Part shown: one piece after another, positions 1 to 4,984 of the stretch
How the letters are laid out: each line of letters begins with the position of its first letter
How positions within the stretch are numbered: the first letter of the stretch is position 1
IMG/VR virus record: IMGVR_UViG_3300010883_012539
Location: 1-24,256 of that record
Direction: 5' to 3' (one strand)
Length of the DNA: 24,256 nt
Origin: a virus
Program-made: the position numbers and the translations under genes
Notes under the pieces: model-generated
What the model saw: the letters and a program-made list of their open reading frames with translations, nothing else
Told to the model about the DNA's origin: nothing
The model's database searches: none

Positions 1-14
1 AACACTCGCACTAC
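1..14 (-). promoter_or_regulatory. upstream half of a leftward promoter
   Basis: Read on the minus strand this is GTAGTGCGAGTGTT, the upstream half of the promoter repeated through the left arm. Its TATA part and the gene it serves lie beyond the left edge. Confidence 0.6.
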
Positions 15-20
15 ATCAGT

Positions 21-296
21 TCAACTGAAAATCCATTCAAAGCCTGCCTGTTGAATGTGAAATACATTTCCAAGTGGCATGAGACTTTTGAAGAATCTAC
101 ACGGGTCGCCCTCCTTGTCGGCAATATCTGTGAAGCCTGAAAAAGTCTCGCCTTCATCCAGCATGCCAGCGATAGTCACGTTATCTATGAACTCGGCTTC
201 ACTAATCTCCTCGCGGTTGTTCATCATGTGTTGCCAGAATGATTCACCTGTCTCGGTGCGCCTGACTCGGTCACAGGTTCCTAAGAATCTTGCCAT
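21..296 (-). CDS. small acidic hypothetical protein, 91 aa
   Basis: No family is recognised. The protein starts MARFLGTCDRVRR and is rich in acidic residues and aromatics, with no membrane segment or clear metal site. I chose the ATG at 296 because a TATA-like GATATACT lies about 26 nt upstream on the minus strand, so the mRNA should be leaderless. The longer reading that begins in the promoter (MIYWDR...) is promoter sequence read as protein. The leader GGACAGGCTACGCTTGT before the ATG recurs before the genes at 1346 and 1881. The gene is the leftmost complete cassette of the array and its upstream side lies back to back with the rightward element at 345-424. Confidence 0.65.
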   Translation of the reverse strand: MARFLGTCDRVRRTETGESFWQHMMNNREEISEAEFIDNVTIAGMLDEGETFSGFTDIADKEGDPCRFFKSLMPLGNVFHIQQAGFEWIFS

Positions 297-344
297 GCAC
301 AAGCGTAGCCTGTCCCAGTATATCAAGACTACTATTTTCAGTCT

Positions 345-424
345 TGAGAGCGAGAAGTCAGAACGTTTATAGGCTTACGGCAACACCGTACAAGTGGAGG
401 GGGGCCGGCCAGAGGCTAGCCCGC
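345..424 (+). repeat. GTGGAGG element, copy 1
   Basis: A promoter with TTTATA at 366-371 is followed 26 nt later by GTGGAGG (394-400) and then GGCCAGAGGCTAGCC. GTGGAGG therefore falls at the predicted transcription start. The copy points head-on into the terminator of the gene at 476-682. Confidence 0.7.
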
Positions 425-428
425 CAAC

Positions 429-461
429 AAAAAAAGAGGAGCCGGTTCCCGAAGGAGACCG
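429..461 (-). terminator. intrinsic-type terminator of the 476-682 gene
   Basis: On the minus strand a hairpin (GGTCTCC paired with GGAACC, one bulge) is followed by a run of seven T (429-435). It lies 15 nt after the stop codon. The T-run directly abuts the end of the opposing GTGGAGG element. Confidence 0.55.
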
Positions 462-475
462 ACCCCAATTTCATT

Positions 476-682
476 TCAGTAGGTATCTCGCTGGACGCTG
501 TACTGCCAGACTCCGTTCTGACCCATAACCGCCACAGACGCCTCACCATAGACGCCATACTTACGCATCTGGGCCATCATCGCATCCACCATATCACACG
601 CTCGCTGTTGGGTCGCCTCGCGGTTCCCGTCACAAACCATGACATAATCTCCATTTTCATTCACTCTTGCCGTATCGCTCAT
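476..682 (-). CDS. hypothetical protein, 68 aa
   Basis: Not recognised. It begins MSDTARVNENGDYVMVCDG and continues with a helix rich in Met, Gln and Ala (ATQQRACDMVDAMMAQMRK), then a short beta-like tail ending SVQRDTY. Start at ATG 682, preceded by AGGAGTG at a spacing of about 8 nt. A TTG two codons earlier is also open. The promoter is the array type: AGTGCGAG, then GATATACTG near 721-728. The leader ACTGCCTACGCTTAACTAC is shared with the gene at 1540-1683, so this is one of the cassettes with a ribosome-binding leader instead of a leaderless start. Confidence 0.65.
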   Translation of the reverse strand: MSDTARVNENGDYVMVCDGNREATQQRACDMVDAMMAQMRKYGVYGEASVAVMGQNGVWQYSVQRDTY

Positions 683-754
683 TTTCAATCACTCCTTCGT
701 AGTTAAGCGTAGGCAGTGACAGTATATCAACACTCGCACTACTTAAATCCAGAC

Positions 755-792
755 AAAAAAAACACCCGGTTTCGGTCTTTTCAACCGCCGGG
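755..792 (-). terminator. terminator of small RNA 1
   Basis: CCCGG..CCGGG outer stem with a CGGT..ACCG inner stem, followed on the minus strand by TGTTTTTTTT. Confidence 0.6.
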
Positions 793-878
793 CTCACGGA
801 CTCCAACTCCACCCCGATTACGGGTGAACATCGGCTCCCTCGTTTCGAGGAATAAGGGGATTCGCACCCCTCGCCGCT
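755..878 (-). ncRNA. putative structured small RNA 1
   Basis: An array-type promoter (TATAT at 901-905) predicts a start near 878. The roughly 123-nt transcript has four hairpins in a row. The first has a 5-bp stem with a 7-nt TGCGAAT loop (855-871), the geometry of a tRNA T-arm. The others are CCTCG/CGAGG (838-850), CACCC/GGGTG-type (810-826) and a two-level CCCGG..CCGGG stem (765-792) followed by eight T. No convincing reading frame fits: the nearby ATG at 889 would lie only about 14 nt from the TATA box. It shares the upstream stretch GACAGCCTATGGATATACA with small RNA 2. A complete tRNA cloverleaf could not be drawn. Confidence 0.55.
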
Positions 879-923
879 TGTATATCCATAGGCTGTCCAG
901 TATATGAAGTTGTCGTATTTTCA

Positions 924-991
924 AGTAGTGCGGAACTATTATAGGCTTACGGCAAGACCGTTCCAGTGGAGGGAGACAGGCCAGAGGCTCG
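924..991 (+). repeat. GTGGAGG element, copy 2
   Basis: AGTAGTGCGGAAC, a TATTATA box at 937-943 and GTGGAGG at 966-972, about 26 nt from the TATA centre, followed by GAGACAGGCCAGAGGCTCG as in copies 3 and 4. It points into the terminator of the gene at 1069-1200. Confidence 0.7.
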
Positions 992-995
992 ATTG

Positions 996-1042
996 AAAAA
1001 AAGAATTGAGAAGGATGCGGGACTTTCCCGCACCCCTCAATT
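996..1042 (-). terminator. terminator of the 1069-1200 gene
   Basis: Minus-strand hairpin with AATTGAG/CTCAATT outer arms and TGCGGG/CCCGCA inner arms, followed by seven T (996-1002). The copy-2 element lies immediately beyond. Confidence 0.65.
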
Positions 1043-1068
1043 ATTGGGTTCGCCTGATGGGTTCGCCT

Positions 1069-1200
1069 TCACTCGTCTGGATGGATTGGACAGACCGCAT
1101 GGGGATAACACGCCATACAATCTCCCTGTTTACACTCACACGCTGGTGGGCAAATACACCAGGTTATATCATCATACACAATCTTTACATTTTCGCTCAT
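1069..1200 (-). CDS. cysteine-rich micro-protein, 43 aa
   Basis: A 43-residue protein with seven cysteines: C15, C17, C21, C23, C28, C31 and C37, in CxC, CxC and CxxC pairs, plus H34 and H40. This spacing suggests a compact metal-binding fold, but no family is recognised. The start is the ATG at 1200, with GGAG about 9 nt upstream inside a leader of about 30 nt. The promoter is array type, with AGTCCGAG and GATATACTGG near 1255. A strong hairpin plus T-run terminates it. Autonomous promoter, ribosome site and terminator together make it a complete transcription unit of about 260 bp. Confidence 0.65.
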   Translation of the reverse strand: MSENVKIVYDDITWCICPPACECKQGDCMACYPHAVCPIHPDE

Positions 1201-1292
1201 TTCAATTCGCTCCGTTTTGGCCTCTTGGCTCAAACTATGATAGGCTGCGCCAGTATATCAACACTCGGACTACTTGAGTTCCGATGCCTCGT

Positions 1293-1346
1293 TTAGATTT
1301 GATAGCCGCAACAAAGTTCGCAATCGCAGTCTGTGTCCTTCGCCAT
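1293..1346 (-). CDS. possible 17-residue CxC/CC peptide
   Basis: The 17 codons read MAKDTDCDCELCCGYQI and end in TAA. Cysteines at 7, 9, 12 and 13 could hold one metal ion. The ATG at 1346 is 25 nt from the TATA centre (1371), a leaderless arrangement. It uses the leader GGAACAGGCTACGCTTGTAC, also found before the 39-aa gene at 1881. The promoter has the AGACAACTTCATATACTG form. Length alone gives little statistical support. The evidence is the exact promoter-to-ATG spacing and the cysteine content, and a small RNA in the same place is the alternative. Confidence 0.4.
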   Translation of the reverse strand: MAKDTDCDCELCCGYQI

Positions 1347-1392
1347 GTACAAGCGTAGCCTGTTCCAGTATATGAAGTTGTCTTGAGTGAGT

Positions 1393-1461
1393 AGAAGTGC
1401 GGAACGTTAATAGGCTCACCGTTAGACCGTACAAGTGGAGGGAGACAGGCCAGAGGCTCGG
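1393..1461 (+). repeat. GTGGAGG element, copy 3
   Basis: AAGTGCGGAACGTTAATAGGC with GTGGAGG at 1435-1441, about 26 nt from the TATA centre, then GAGACAGGCCAGAGGCTCG. It faces the 3' end of the gene at 1540-1683. Confidence 0.7.
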
Positions 1462-1471
1462 TTTATGCGGC

Positions 1472-1525
1472 GTTGTGTACTGCGCATACACAACATGGCA
1501 CGCCGACCAAACTGGCCGCCGCACC
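1472..1525 (-). terminator. double hairpin after the 1540-1683 gene
   Basis: On the minus strand a GGTGCGGCGGCC..GGTCGGCGTGCC stem (1497-1525; G-T pairs make it stable only in minus-strand RNA) is followed by a perfect GTTGTGTA..TACACAAC hairpin (1472-1494). There is no T-run, unlike the other cassettes, so it may be a processed 3' end. Confidence 0.4.
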
Positions 1526-1539
1526 GTTCTTCAATCCGT

Positions 1540-1683
1540 TCAAACTGACCGGTCTGTATACTTCTTAGGGGTGAATGGAATACTCCAACCACACCCACAG
1601 GTCGCCATTTTGGTCGAATCATTATACTCGGCATCGGTCGCTGTTTTACAATTCCCGCACCAAATCGTTTTTATTTTAATCAT
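1540..1683 (-). CDS. zinc-ribbon-like micro-protein, 47 aa
   Basis: C9-G-N-C12 near the N-terminus and C29-G-C31 near residue 30 form the two knuckles expected of a small zinc ribbon (MIKIKTIWCGNC... ATCGCGW). The lysine-rich N-terminus and C-terminus could contact nucleic acid. Start at ATG 1683, with an AGAGGCG ribosome-site-like stretch in a leader of about 20 nt. The promoter has AGTAGTGCGAG and TTCATATACTG at 1724-1742. The leader start is shared with the 476-682 gene. Specific function unknown. Confidence 0.65.
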   Translation of the reverse strand: MIKIKTIWCGNCKTATDAEYNDSTKMATCGCGWSIPFTPKKYTDRSV

Positions 1684-1761
1684 TCTTCTTCGCCTCTTCT
1701 TGTAGTTAAGCGTAGGCAGTGACAGTATATGAACACTCGCACTACTACCCTGTGGCACGGA

Positions 1762-1881
1762 TTAGACGCAATCTGGGCACCTGAATCCATCACCGCAGGG
1801 GGTCATCATTCCTGCGAGGATTATTACGTCGCAGTCATCGTTGTTACAGGCTGTCATCACTTTGAACTCTAGTTTGTCCAT
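1762..1881 (-). CDS. zinc-ribbon-like micro-protein, 39 aa
   Basis: A 39-residue protein with cysteines at 12, 17, 29, 35 and 38, ending FRCPDCV, where the CPxC knuckle is typical of zinc ribbons. The start is the ATG at 1881, about 24 nt from a TATA-like TTTAAGTACTGG near 1904, so the mRNA should be leaderless. The leader GGAACAGGCTACGCTTGTAC is nearly identical to that of the 17-residue peptide at 1346. The stop codon lies just left of position 1765 and about 20 nt before the next promoter. Function unknown. Confidence 0.6.
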   Translation of the reverse strand: MDKLEFKVMTACNNDDCDVIILAGMMTPCGDGFRCPDCV

Positions 1882-1928
1882 GTACAAGCGTAGCCTGTTC
1901 CAGTACTTAAAGTTGTCTTAAATGAGTA

Positions 1929-1996
1929 GTAGTGCGAGGCTTTATAGGCTGACGGCTAGACCGTACAAGTGGAGGGAGACAGGCCAGAGGCTAGGC
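1929..1996 (+). repeat. GTGGAGG element, copy 4
   Basis: AGTAGTGCGAGGCTTTATAGGC with GTGGAGG at 1969-1975, then GAGACAGGCCAGAGGCTAG. It is head-on to the terminator of small RNA 2. Confidence 0.7.
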
Positions 1997-2000
1997 CGGC

Positions 2001-2044
2001 AAAAAAAGGCGAGGAACACCCGATGGCCTCTCCGGGTGTTCCTC
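2001..2044 (-). terminator. terminator of small RNA 2
   Basis: Perfect inverted repeat GAGGAACACCCG / CGGGTGTTCCTC with a 10-nt loop, followed on the minus strand by CCTTTTTTT. Confidence 0.75.
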
Positions 2045-2123
2045 TGGGAACGGTATCGGGCTCTCGAGGTCCCGGCCGCGTCGAACGACATCAACCCAAT
2101 TAAGGGCTGTCCTCTCCTCGCTC
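2001..2123 (-). ncRNA. putative small RNA 2
   Basis: An array-type promoter (AGTAGTGCGAG, TTCATATACTGG near 2144-2165) predicts a start near 2123. The transcript ends at a perfect 12-bp hairpin with T-run (2001-2044). No good reading frame is seen: the longest frame on this strand reads straight through the terminator into the opposing element. Its upstream stretch (GACAGCCTATGGATATACA) matches that of small RNA 1. Internal pairing is weaker than in small RNA 1. Confidence 0.45.
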
Positions 2124-2180
2124 CTGTATATCCATAGGCTGTCCAGTATATGAACACTCGCACTACTTCATTTTATTCCA

Positions 2181-2525
2181 TCAACCCAGTAGTAGTCGCT
2201 CGATATATTCGTCGGCCTGTTTGACTCGGAGCCTTAGACGCGCGACCTCTTTTCTCATATCATCGAGTTCCTCAATTTCAAGTCGCTGGCTGGCTGGCAT
2301 TTCCCGACATTCTTTGAACTTGATTAGTTTATTATCCTGTCCGGGCCAATACTGATGACCGCAGTCGAGGCAATTCCAGATGGTTGTCCACTGACCTGCG
2401 CTCACCTTACTGGCTCTAAATCTATGTTGAACGGCAACCATTCGGCCGCTGTCGTTATTACATTTCCCGCAATACCTGAATCTCATTTCACTGGACTCCA
2501 TATACGTGTTTTCTTTTTTCATCAT
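2181..2525 (-). CDS. zinc-ribbon plus coiled-coil protein, 114 aa
   Basis: The first 60 residues carry two knuckles, CGKC near residue 19 and CLDCGH near residue 53, a complete C4 zinc ribbon. The last 40 residues (LEIEELDDMRKEVARLRLRVKQADEYIERLL) form a regular heptad pattern predicted to be a coiled coil, so the protein may oligomerise. A nucleic-acid or protein-adaptor role is likely but unproven. I start at ATG 2525, because GGAG ends 5 nt upstream; a second ATG follows at once. The promoter is AGTAGTGCGGTGGCTTTATACG near 2578. It is the largest and last leftward cassette before the array changes direction. Confidence 0.75.
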   Translation of the reverse strand: MMKKENTYMESSEMRFRYCGKCNNDSGRMVAVQHRFRASKVSAGQWTTIWNCLDCGHQYWPGQDNKLIKFKECREMPASQRLEIEELDDMRKEVARLRLRVKQADEYIERLLLG

Positions 2526-2603
2526 TTCATCTCCAATTTGTACATACCCTACGGGATGAGGCAAACAGGTTAAGCGTATAAAGCCACCGCACTACTTTGT
2601 GTC

Positions 2604-2675
2604 TCGCTCTCAAAGTGCTAGCGCAGCGCCCCTCCACTGGAGCATGGGGTGTACCAGTATATGAACACTCGCACT
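2604..2675 (-). repeat. GTGGAGG element, copy 5 (solo)
   Basis: AGTGCGAG, TTCATATACTGG and GTGGAGG reading leftward from 2637, then GGCGCTGCGCTAGCAC. Unlike most copies it does not face a cassette end: it runs toward the promoter of the gene at 2181-2525. It sits at the point where cassette orientation flips. Confidence 0.65.
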
Positions 2676-2735
2676 AAAAGTTCTCCATGACTAGTAATAG
2701 TAGTCTTAATATACTGGAACAACCCACCATTGTTT

Positions 2736-2853
2736 GAGCCGAGTGGGCGCAAATCCCACCGAGCCGACGTGAGAGTAAGCGCCAACCCCGCAACGCTCCT
2801 TCGGTTCGCATGGTCTGGGGATAGGGACCAAAAGTGGTGTGGCTCATTTTATT
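2736..2853 (+). ncRNA. putative structured small RNA 3
   Basis: A promoter AGTAGTCTTAATATACTGG (centre 2711) predicts a start near 2737. The first bases, GAGCC, can pair with GGCTC at 2841-2845, closing an RNA of about 110 nt that ends in ATTTTATT. Just inside is a 5-bp GTGGG/CCCAC stem with a 7-nt CGCAAAT loop (2743-2759). This matches in size and sequence the T-arm-like hairpin of small RNA 1. The remainder holds ACCCC..GGGGA and GGTC..GACC pairings. No reading frame of quality is present. The leftward copy-6 element faces its 3' end. Confidence 0.5.
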
Positions 2854-2882
2854 CAATCTGAGAATATCATGCTGCCTGCCTC

Positions 2883-2948
2883 TCTGGCGAAGCGCTAGCG
2901 CTCCTCCACTGGGACATGGGGTGTACCAGTATATGAACTCTCGCACTA
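2883..2948 (-). repeat. GTGGAGG element, copy 6
   Basis: Leftward TTCATATACTGG with GTGGAGG starting at 2909, followed by AGCGCTAGCGC and AGAGAGGC. It faces the end of small RNA 3. Confidence 0.7.
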
Positions 2949-3021
2949 CTTGTTCTCCTTGTACTACTATGCGATGGCTTTATAGTCTCGGACTACTTCG
3001 GAGGGTTGAGGAGCGAATGAT

Positions 3022-3285
3022 ATGAAAGGAGCGAGAATGGGACCGATACGGAAAACTAGATTTGAGGTCGGGGAGACATACATGGTGCGGTCAATAGGAG
3101 ACTACGACTGCCAATATGTTTTCACGGTAACAAAGCGAACAGCCAAAACAGTAACAGTAGAATACTTTGGAGAGTCAATTACAAGACACATCAAAATCTC
3201 GGAATGGGATGAGAACGAGTACATCATGCCCTTCGGGACTTACTCAATGGCGGCCTGCCTTTCATCGAACGGAAAAGTCGAGTGA
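3022..3285 (+). CDS. hypothetical protein, 87 aa
   Basis: Not recognised. After a basic N-terminus the sequence alternates hydrophobic and polar residues (VGETYMVRSI, QYVFTVTKRTAKTVTVEYFG), consistent with a small beta-barrel or SH3/OB-like fold. The promoter is GCGATGGCTTTATAGTC near 2968. I use ATG 3022, with GAGGAG 8 nt upstream; ATG 3037, which has its own GGAG, is nearly as good and would give 82 aa. It is the first rightward gene of the array. No terminator separates it from the next promoter, which begins within 20 nt of its stop. Confidence 0.65.
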   Translation: MKGARMGPIRKTRFEVGETYMVRSIGDYDCQYVFTVTKRTAKTVTVEYFGESITRHIKISEWDENEYIMPFGTYSMAACLSSNGKVE

Positions 3286-3334
3286 GACCGAGTAGTCCGA
3301 GTGTTGATATACTGGAACAGGCTAGGGTCAAATA

Positions 3335-3436
3335 AGGAGCCGCCCTCTTCGAGAATGGCGAGCCGTTCCCCTCTTCGAGAATGGGAGCGAGCGGCCTCAC
3401 CCGGTGCCGGGTCGAGGTCGCCCTTTTCTTTTTTTT
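3335..3436 (+). ncRNA. putative structured small RNA 4 with twin hairpins
   Basis: The promoter AGTAGTCCGAG plus GATATACTGG (centre 3309) predicts a start near 3335. Two hairpins follow, each built as a 4-bp stem, CTC, a TTC loop, GAG, an AAT bulge and the closing stem. The stems are CGCC/GGCG at 3341-3360 and TCCC/GGGA at 3367-3386: the sequence differs but pairing is kept. A 12-bp terminator stem and T-run close the RNA. An open frame crosses it but runs through the terminator and into the opposing element, so I reject it. Confidence 0.6.
3393..3436 (+). terminator. terminator of small RNA 4
   Basis: GGCCTCACCCGG pairs with CCGGGT-C-GAGGTC (3393-3419, one bulged C), followed by TTTTCTTTTTTTT. 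Confidence 0.75.
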
Positions 3437-3439
3437 GTT

Positions 3440-3514
3440 GGCCTCTCAAAGCGCTAGCGCAGCGCCCCTCCACTGGGACATTGTCGCTTGAGGATATAAA
3501 GCCTCGCACTACAT
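3440..3514 (-). repeat. GTGGAGG element, copy 7
   Basis: Leftward AGTGCGAGGCTTTATATCC with GTGGAGG starting at 3473, about 25 nt from the TATA centre, then GGCGCTGCGCTAGCGC and GAGAGGCC. It abuts the T-run of small RNA 4. Confidence 0.75.
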
Positions 3515-3570
3515 GTTCTCCTCACACTACTATGCGATGGCTTTATAGTCTTTAACTGCGTAGGCTGTAC

Positions 3571-3729
3571 ATGAAGGGAATGAAATACACAATTACACCG
3601 GGTCGCCGCGAGGACTACATCTGCGTGGACTGCGGCATTGAACTGGGCGTGGGCAACTGCCCAACCTGCGCGGCAGAACCAGACTGGGAGTTTTATCTGG
3701 CACACGATGAACTCTGGACCAGAATATAA
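3571..3729 (+). CDS. zinc-ribbon micro-protein, 52 aa
   Basis: C18-V-D-C21-G and C30-P-T-C33 make a textbook short zinc ribbon with a 8-residue turn (GIELGVGN) between knuckles, followed by an acidic aromatic tail (EPDWEFYLAHDELW). The ATG at 3571 is 26 nt from the TTTATA centre (3545), so it should be leaderless; an in-frame ATG follows three codons later. The TAA stop overlaps a leftward TATA box (ATATAAAGCCTCGCACTA), apparently the promoter half of a GTGGAGG element whose downstream half is missing. Function unknown; nucleic-acid or protein binding is plausible. Confidence 0.7.
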   Translation: MKGMKYTITPGRREDYICVDCGIELGVGNCPTCAAEPDWEFYLAHDELWTRI

Positions 3730-3811
3730 AGCCTCGCACTATTACCTCTCTTCGCACACTTTACAAAGCCTTCATATAGTCAGACTGTCTAGCCTTACTT
3801 GAGGAGATAAC

Positions 3812-3979
3812 ATGATACACGACATGGCAGAACTATGGACAATTGTACACCTGATAGAGGACGACACTCGAGTCGGCATGTTCTATGATGAACACGAGGC
3901 GCGAGAATGGGCAAACGAGAACGGCGAGGACTACAGACTCGAAACAGTCGAGATACTTAGTCACCCAGATAGGGATTGA
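3812..3979 (+). CDS. acidic micro-protein, 55 aa
   Basis: The sequence begins MIHDMAELWTIVHLIEDDTR and continues with VGMFYDEHEAREWANEN, an alpha/beta-looking arrangement with many Asp and Glu. It resembles in layout the next gene (4173-4337): a short beta strand, an aromatic centre, a helix with an A(R/E)EWA-like pattern, and an acidic end. The two may be diverged paralogues. Start ATG 3812 has a strong GAGGAG 5 nt upstream. The promoter is CCTTCATATAGTC near 3774. Unusual small-protein inhibitors are often this acidic, but no function can be assigned. Confidence 0.65.
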   Translation: MIHDMAELWTIVHLIEDDTRVGMFYDEHEAREWANENGEDYRLETVEILSHPDRD

Positions 3980-4042
3980 GTTCAAACCTCATTCGCGCCG
4001 GTTCAAACCTTATGAGAACTTAGAGTACTGTCGCGGTATTGT

Positions 4043-4114
4043 GGCCTCTCGAGTCAAACGCTAGCGCTCCTCCACTTGACGCTAGGGCGTGTGAGGATAT
4101 AAAGCCTCGCACTA
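4043..4114 (-). repeat. GTGGAGG element, copy 8
   Basis: Leftward AGTGCGAGGCTTTATATCC, GTGGAGG from 4075, then AGCGCTAGCG and CGAGAGGCC. It faces the 3' end of the gene at 3812-3979. Confidence 0.75.
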
Positions 4115-4172
4115 TTACCTCTCCACATCGTTTTGCGGAGGCTTTATAGTCTTGAACAGGCTAGGCTTAAAC

Positions 4173-4337
4173 ATGGAGATTAGATATACCATATTGTGCG
4201 GCCAGCGTGATGAATTGTTTGGGTTGTTCCCAACCTTAGAACTCGCGGAAATATATGCCAAAGAGCGGTTTGCCCTTTGGCGAGTTTACGAGATTGACCT
4301 TGATGATGAGGATGACCTCATCGTTGTTGAGAATTGA
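4173..4337 (+). CDS. acidic micro-protein, 54 aa
   Basis: Starts MEIRYTILCGQRDELFGLFP, with a central helix (LELAEIYAKERFALW) and a strongly acidic tail (IDLDDEDDLIVVEN). The ATG at 4173 is 28 nt from the TTTATA centre in GCGGAGGCTTTATAGTC, so it should be leaderless. The TTG seven codons upstream lies in the promoter and is rejected. A hairpin of about 12 bp (4342-4374) follows the stop. Length, order of elements and charge resemble the gene at 3812-3979; relatedness is my inference. Confidence 0.65.
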   Translation: MEIRYTILCGQRDELFGLFPTLELAEIYAKERFALWRVYEIDLDDEDDLIVVEN

Positions 4338-4341
4338 AATC

Positions 4342-4374
4342 GGATGGGGTCGGTCGCGAGGCCGGCCCCAATCC
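4342..4374 (+). terminator. hairpin after the 4173-4337 gene
   Basis: GGAT-GGGGTCGG pairs with CCGGCCCC-A-ATCC, one bulged A and one G-T pair. Only a weak T-rich tail (TTCATG) follows. Confidence 0.5.
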
Positions 4375-4398
4375 TTCATGCCCTGTGCCGATAGTGTC

Positions 4399-4475
4399 GG
4401 CCTCGAGGCACCCGGAAAACGCTAGCGCCCCTCCACTTGAACCATCTCGGTTTGAGGATATAAAGCCTCGCACTA
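4399..4475 (-). repeat. GTGGAGG element, copy 9
   Basis: Leftward AGTGCGAGGCTTTATATCC, GTGGAGG from 4436, then GGCGCTAGCG. It faces the end of the gene at 4173-4337. A small GCCGA/TCGGC hairpin follows downstream at 4387-4401. Confidence 0.75.
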
Positions 4476-4493
4476 ATTGACTACGGCGACTAT

Positions 4494-4555
4494 GTGGCGC
4501 GACAGCGACCCTCCACTTGACGCTAGGGAGTTCCAGCCTATAAAGCCTCGCACTA
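4494..4555 (-). repeat. GTGGAGG element, copy 10 (tandem with copy 9)
   Basis: Leftward AGTGCGAGGCTTTATAGGC, GTGGAGG from 4516, then GTCGCTGTCGCG. No cassette separates it from copy 9, so either a cassette was lost or the element duplicated alone. Confidence 0.7.
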
Positions 4556-4613
4556 AAAGTTTGTTTTGACTTCTTTGCGGAGGCTTTATAGTCTCTAACT
4601 GCCTAAGACTACT

Positions 4614-4874
4614 ATGGACAGAAAAGCCTTTGAGAGATTTGAAAAAGAGATTGACCGTGTAAATGGATTGAACTTTATGAGATGCGGCCGATGCCATCAA
4701 ACCTTTGGTGTTCAATTCGTAAACTGTAAATGTGATGGGTCAAAATTGACGTGGGCAGAATCTCAATGGGTCAGAACAGGTGGGTGGACGGTTGAACGCC
4801 AAGACAAAAAACGCCGCGAGGATTTTGACGCCGCGATGAGGCGTGCCGCGATGAGGCGGCAGTTAAGCCTATAA
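4614..4874 (+). CDS. zinc-ribbon protein with basic tail, 86 aa
   Basis: CGRCHQTF at residues 24-31 and NCKCDG near residue 38 supply four cysteines of a zinc ribbon. The C-terminal third is strongly basic (RQDKKRREDFDAAMRRAAMRRQ) and helical, suggesting nucleic-acid binding. ATG 4614 is 27 nt from the TTTATA centre, so it should be leaderless. The TAA stop again lies inside a leftward TATA box (CTATAAAGCCTCTGACTA), as in the gene at 3571-3729. The paired MRRAA repeats come from a short GCCGCGATGAGGCG duplication in the DNA. Confidence 0.75.
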   Translation: MDRKAFERFEKEIDRVNGLNFMRCGRCHQTFGVQFVNCKCDGSKLTWAESQWVRTGGWTVERQDKKRREDFDAAMRRAAMRRQLSL

Positions 4875-4984
4875 AGCCTCTGACTACACGCATCGTCTGA
4901 CATCAACGCCACCAGACGGGCACGAGCCGGGCGCCGCCAATGGGGGGTCGAAGGACCATATTGCCGGTTCTCAAACAGGGCAAA

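Noticed and set aside
755-878. tRNA gene in small RNA 1
   Set aside because: The T-arm-like hairpin has position 55 changed to G, and no acceptor, D or anticodon arms can be drawn around it.
966-1277. Leaderless GTG peptides from the GTGGAGG elements (MEGDRPEAR...)
   Set aside because: The frame is open in the four rightward copies, but leftward copies 6, 8 and 9 stop after four codons (GTG GAG GRG CGC TAG), and the four products do not resemble each other beyond nine residues. Kept only as an alternative.
3454-3705. 83-aa leftward reading from the orphan promoter at 3724-3740
   Set aside because: It starts near the predicted antisense transcript start but runs through the opposite gene, its promoter and the copy-7 promoter, so it is a shadow.
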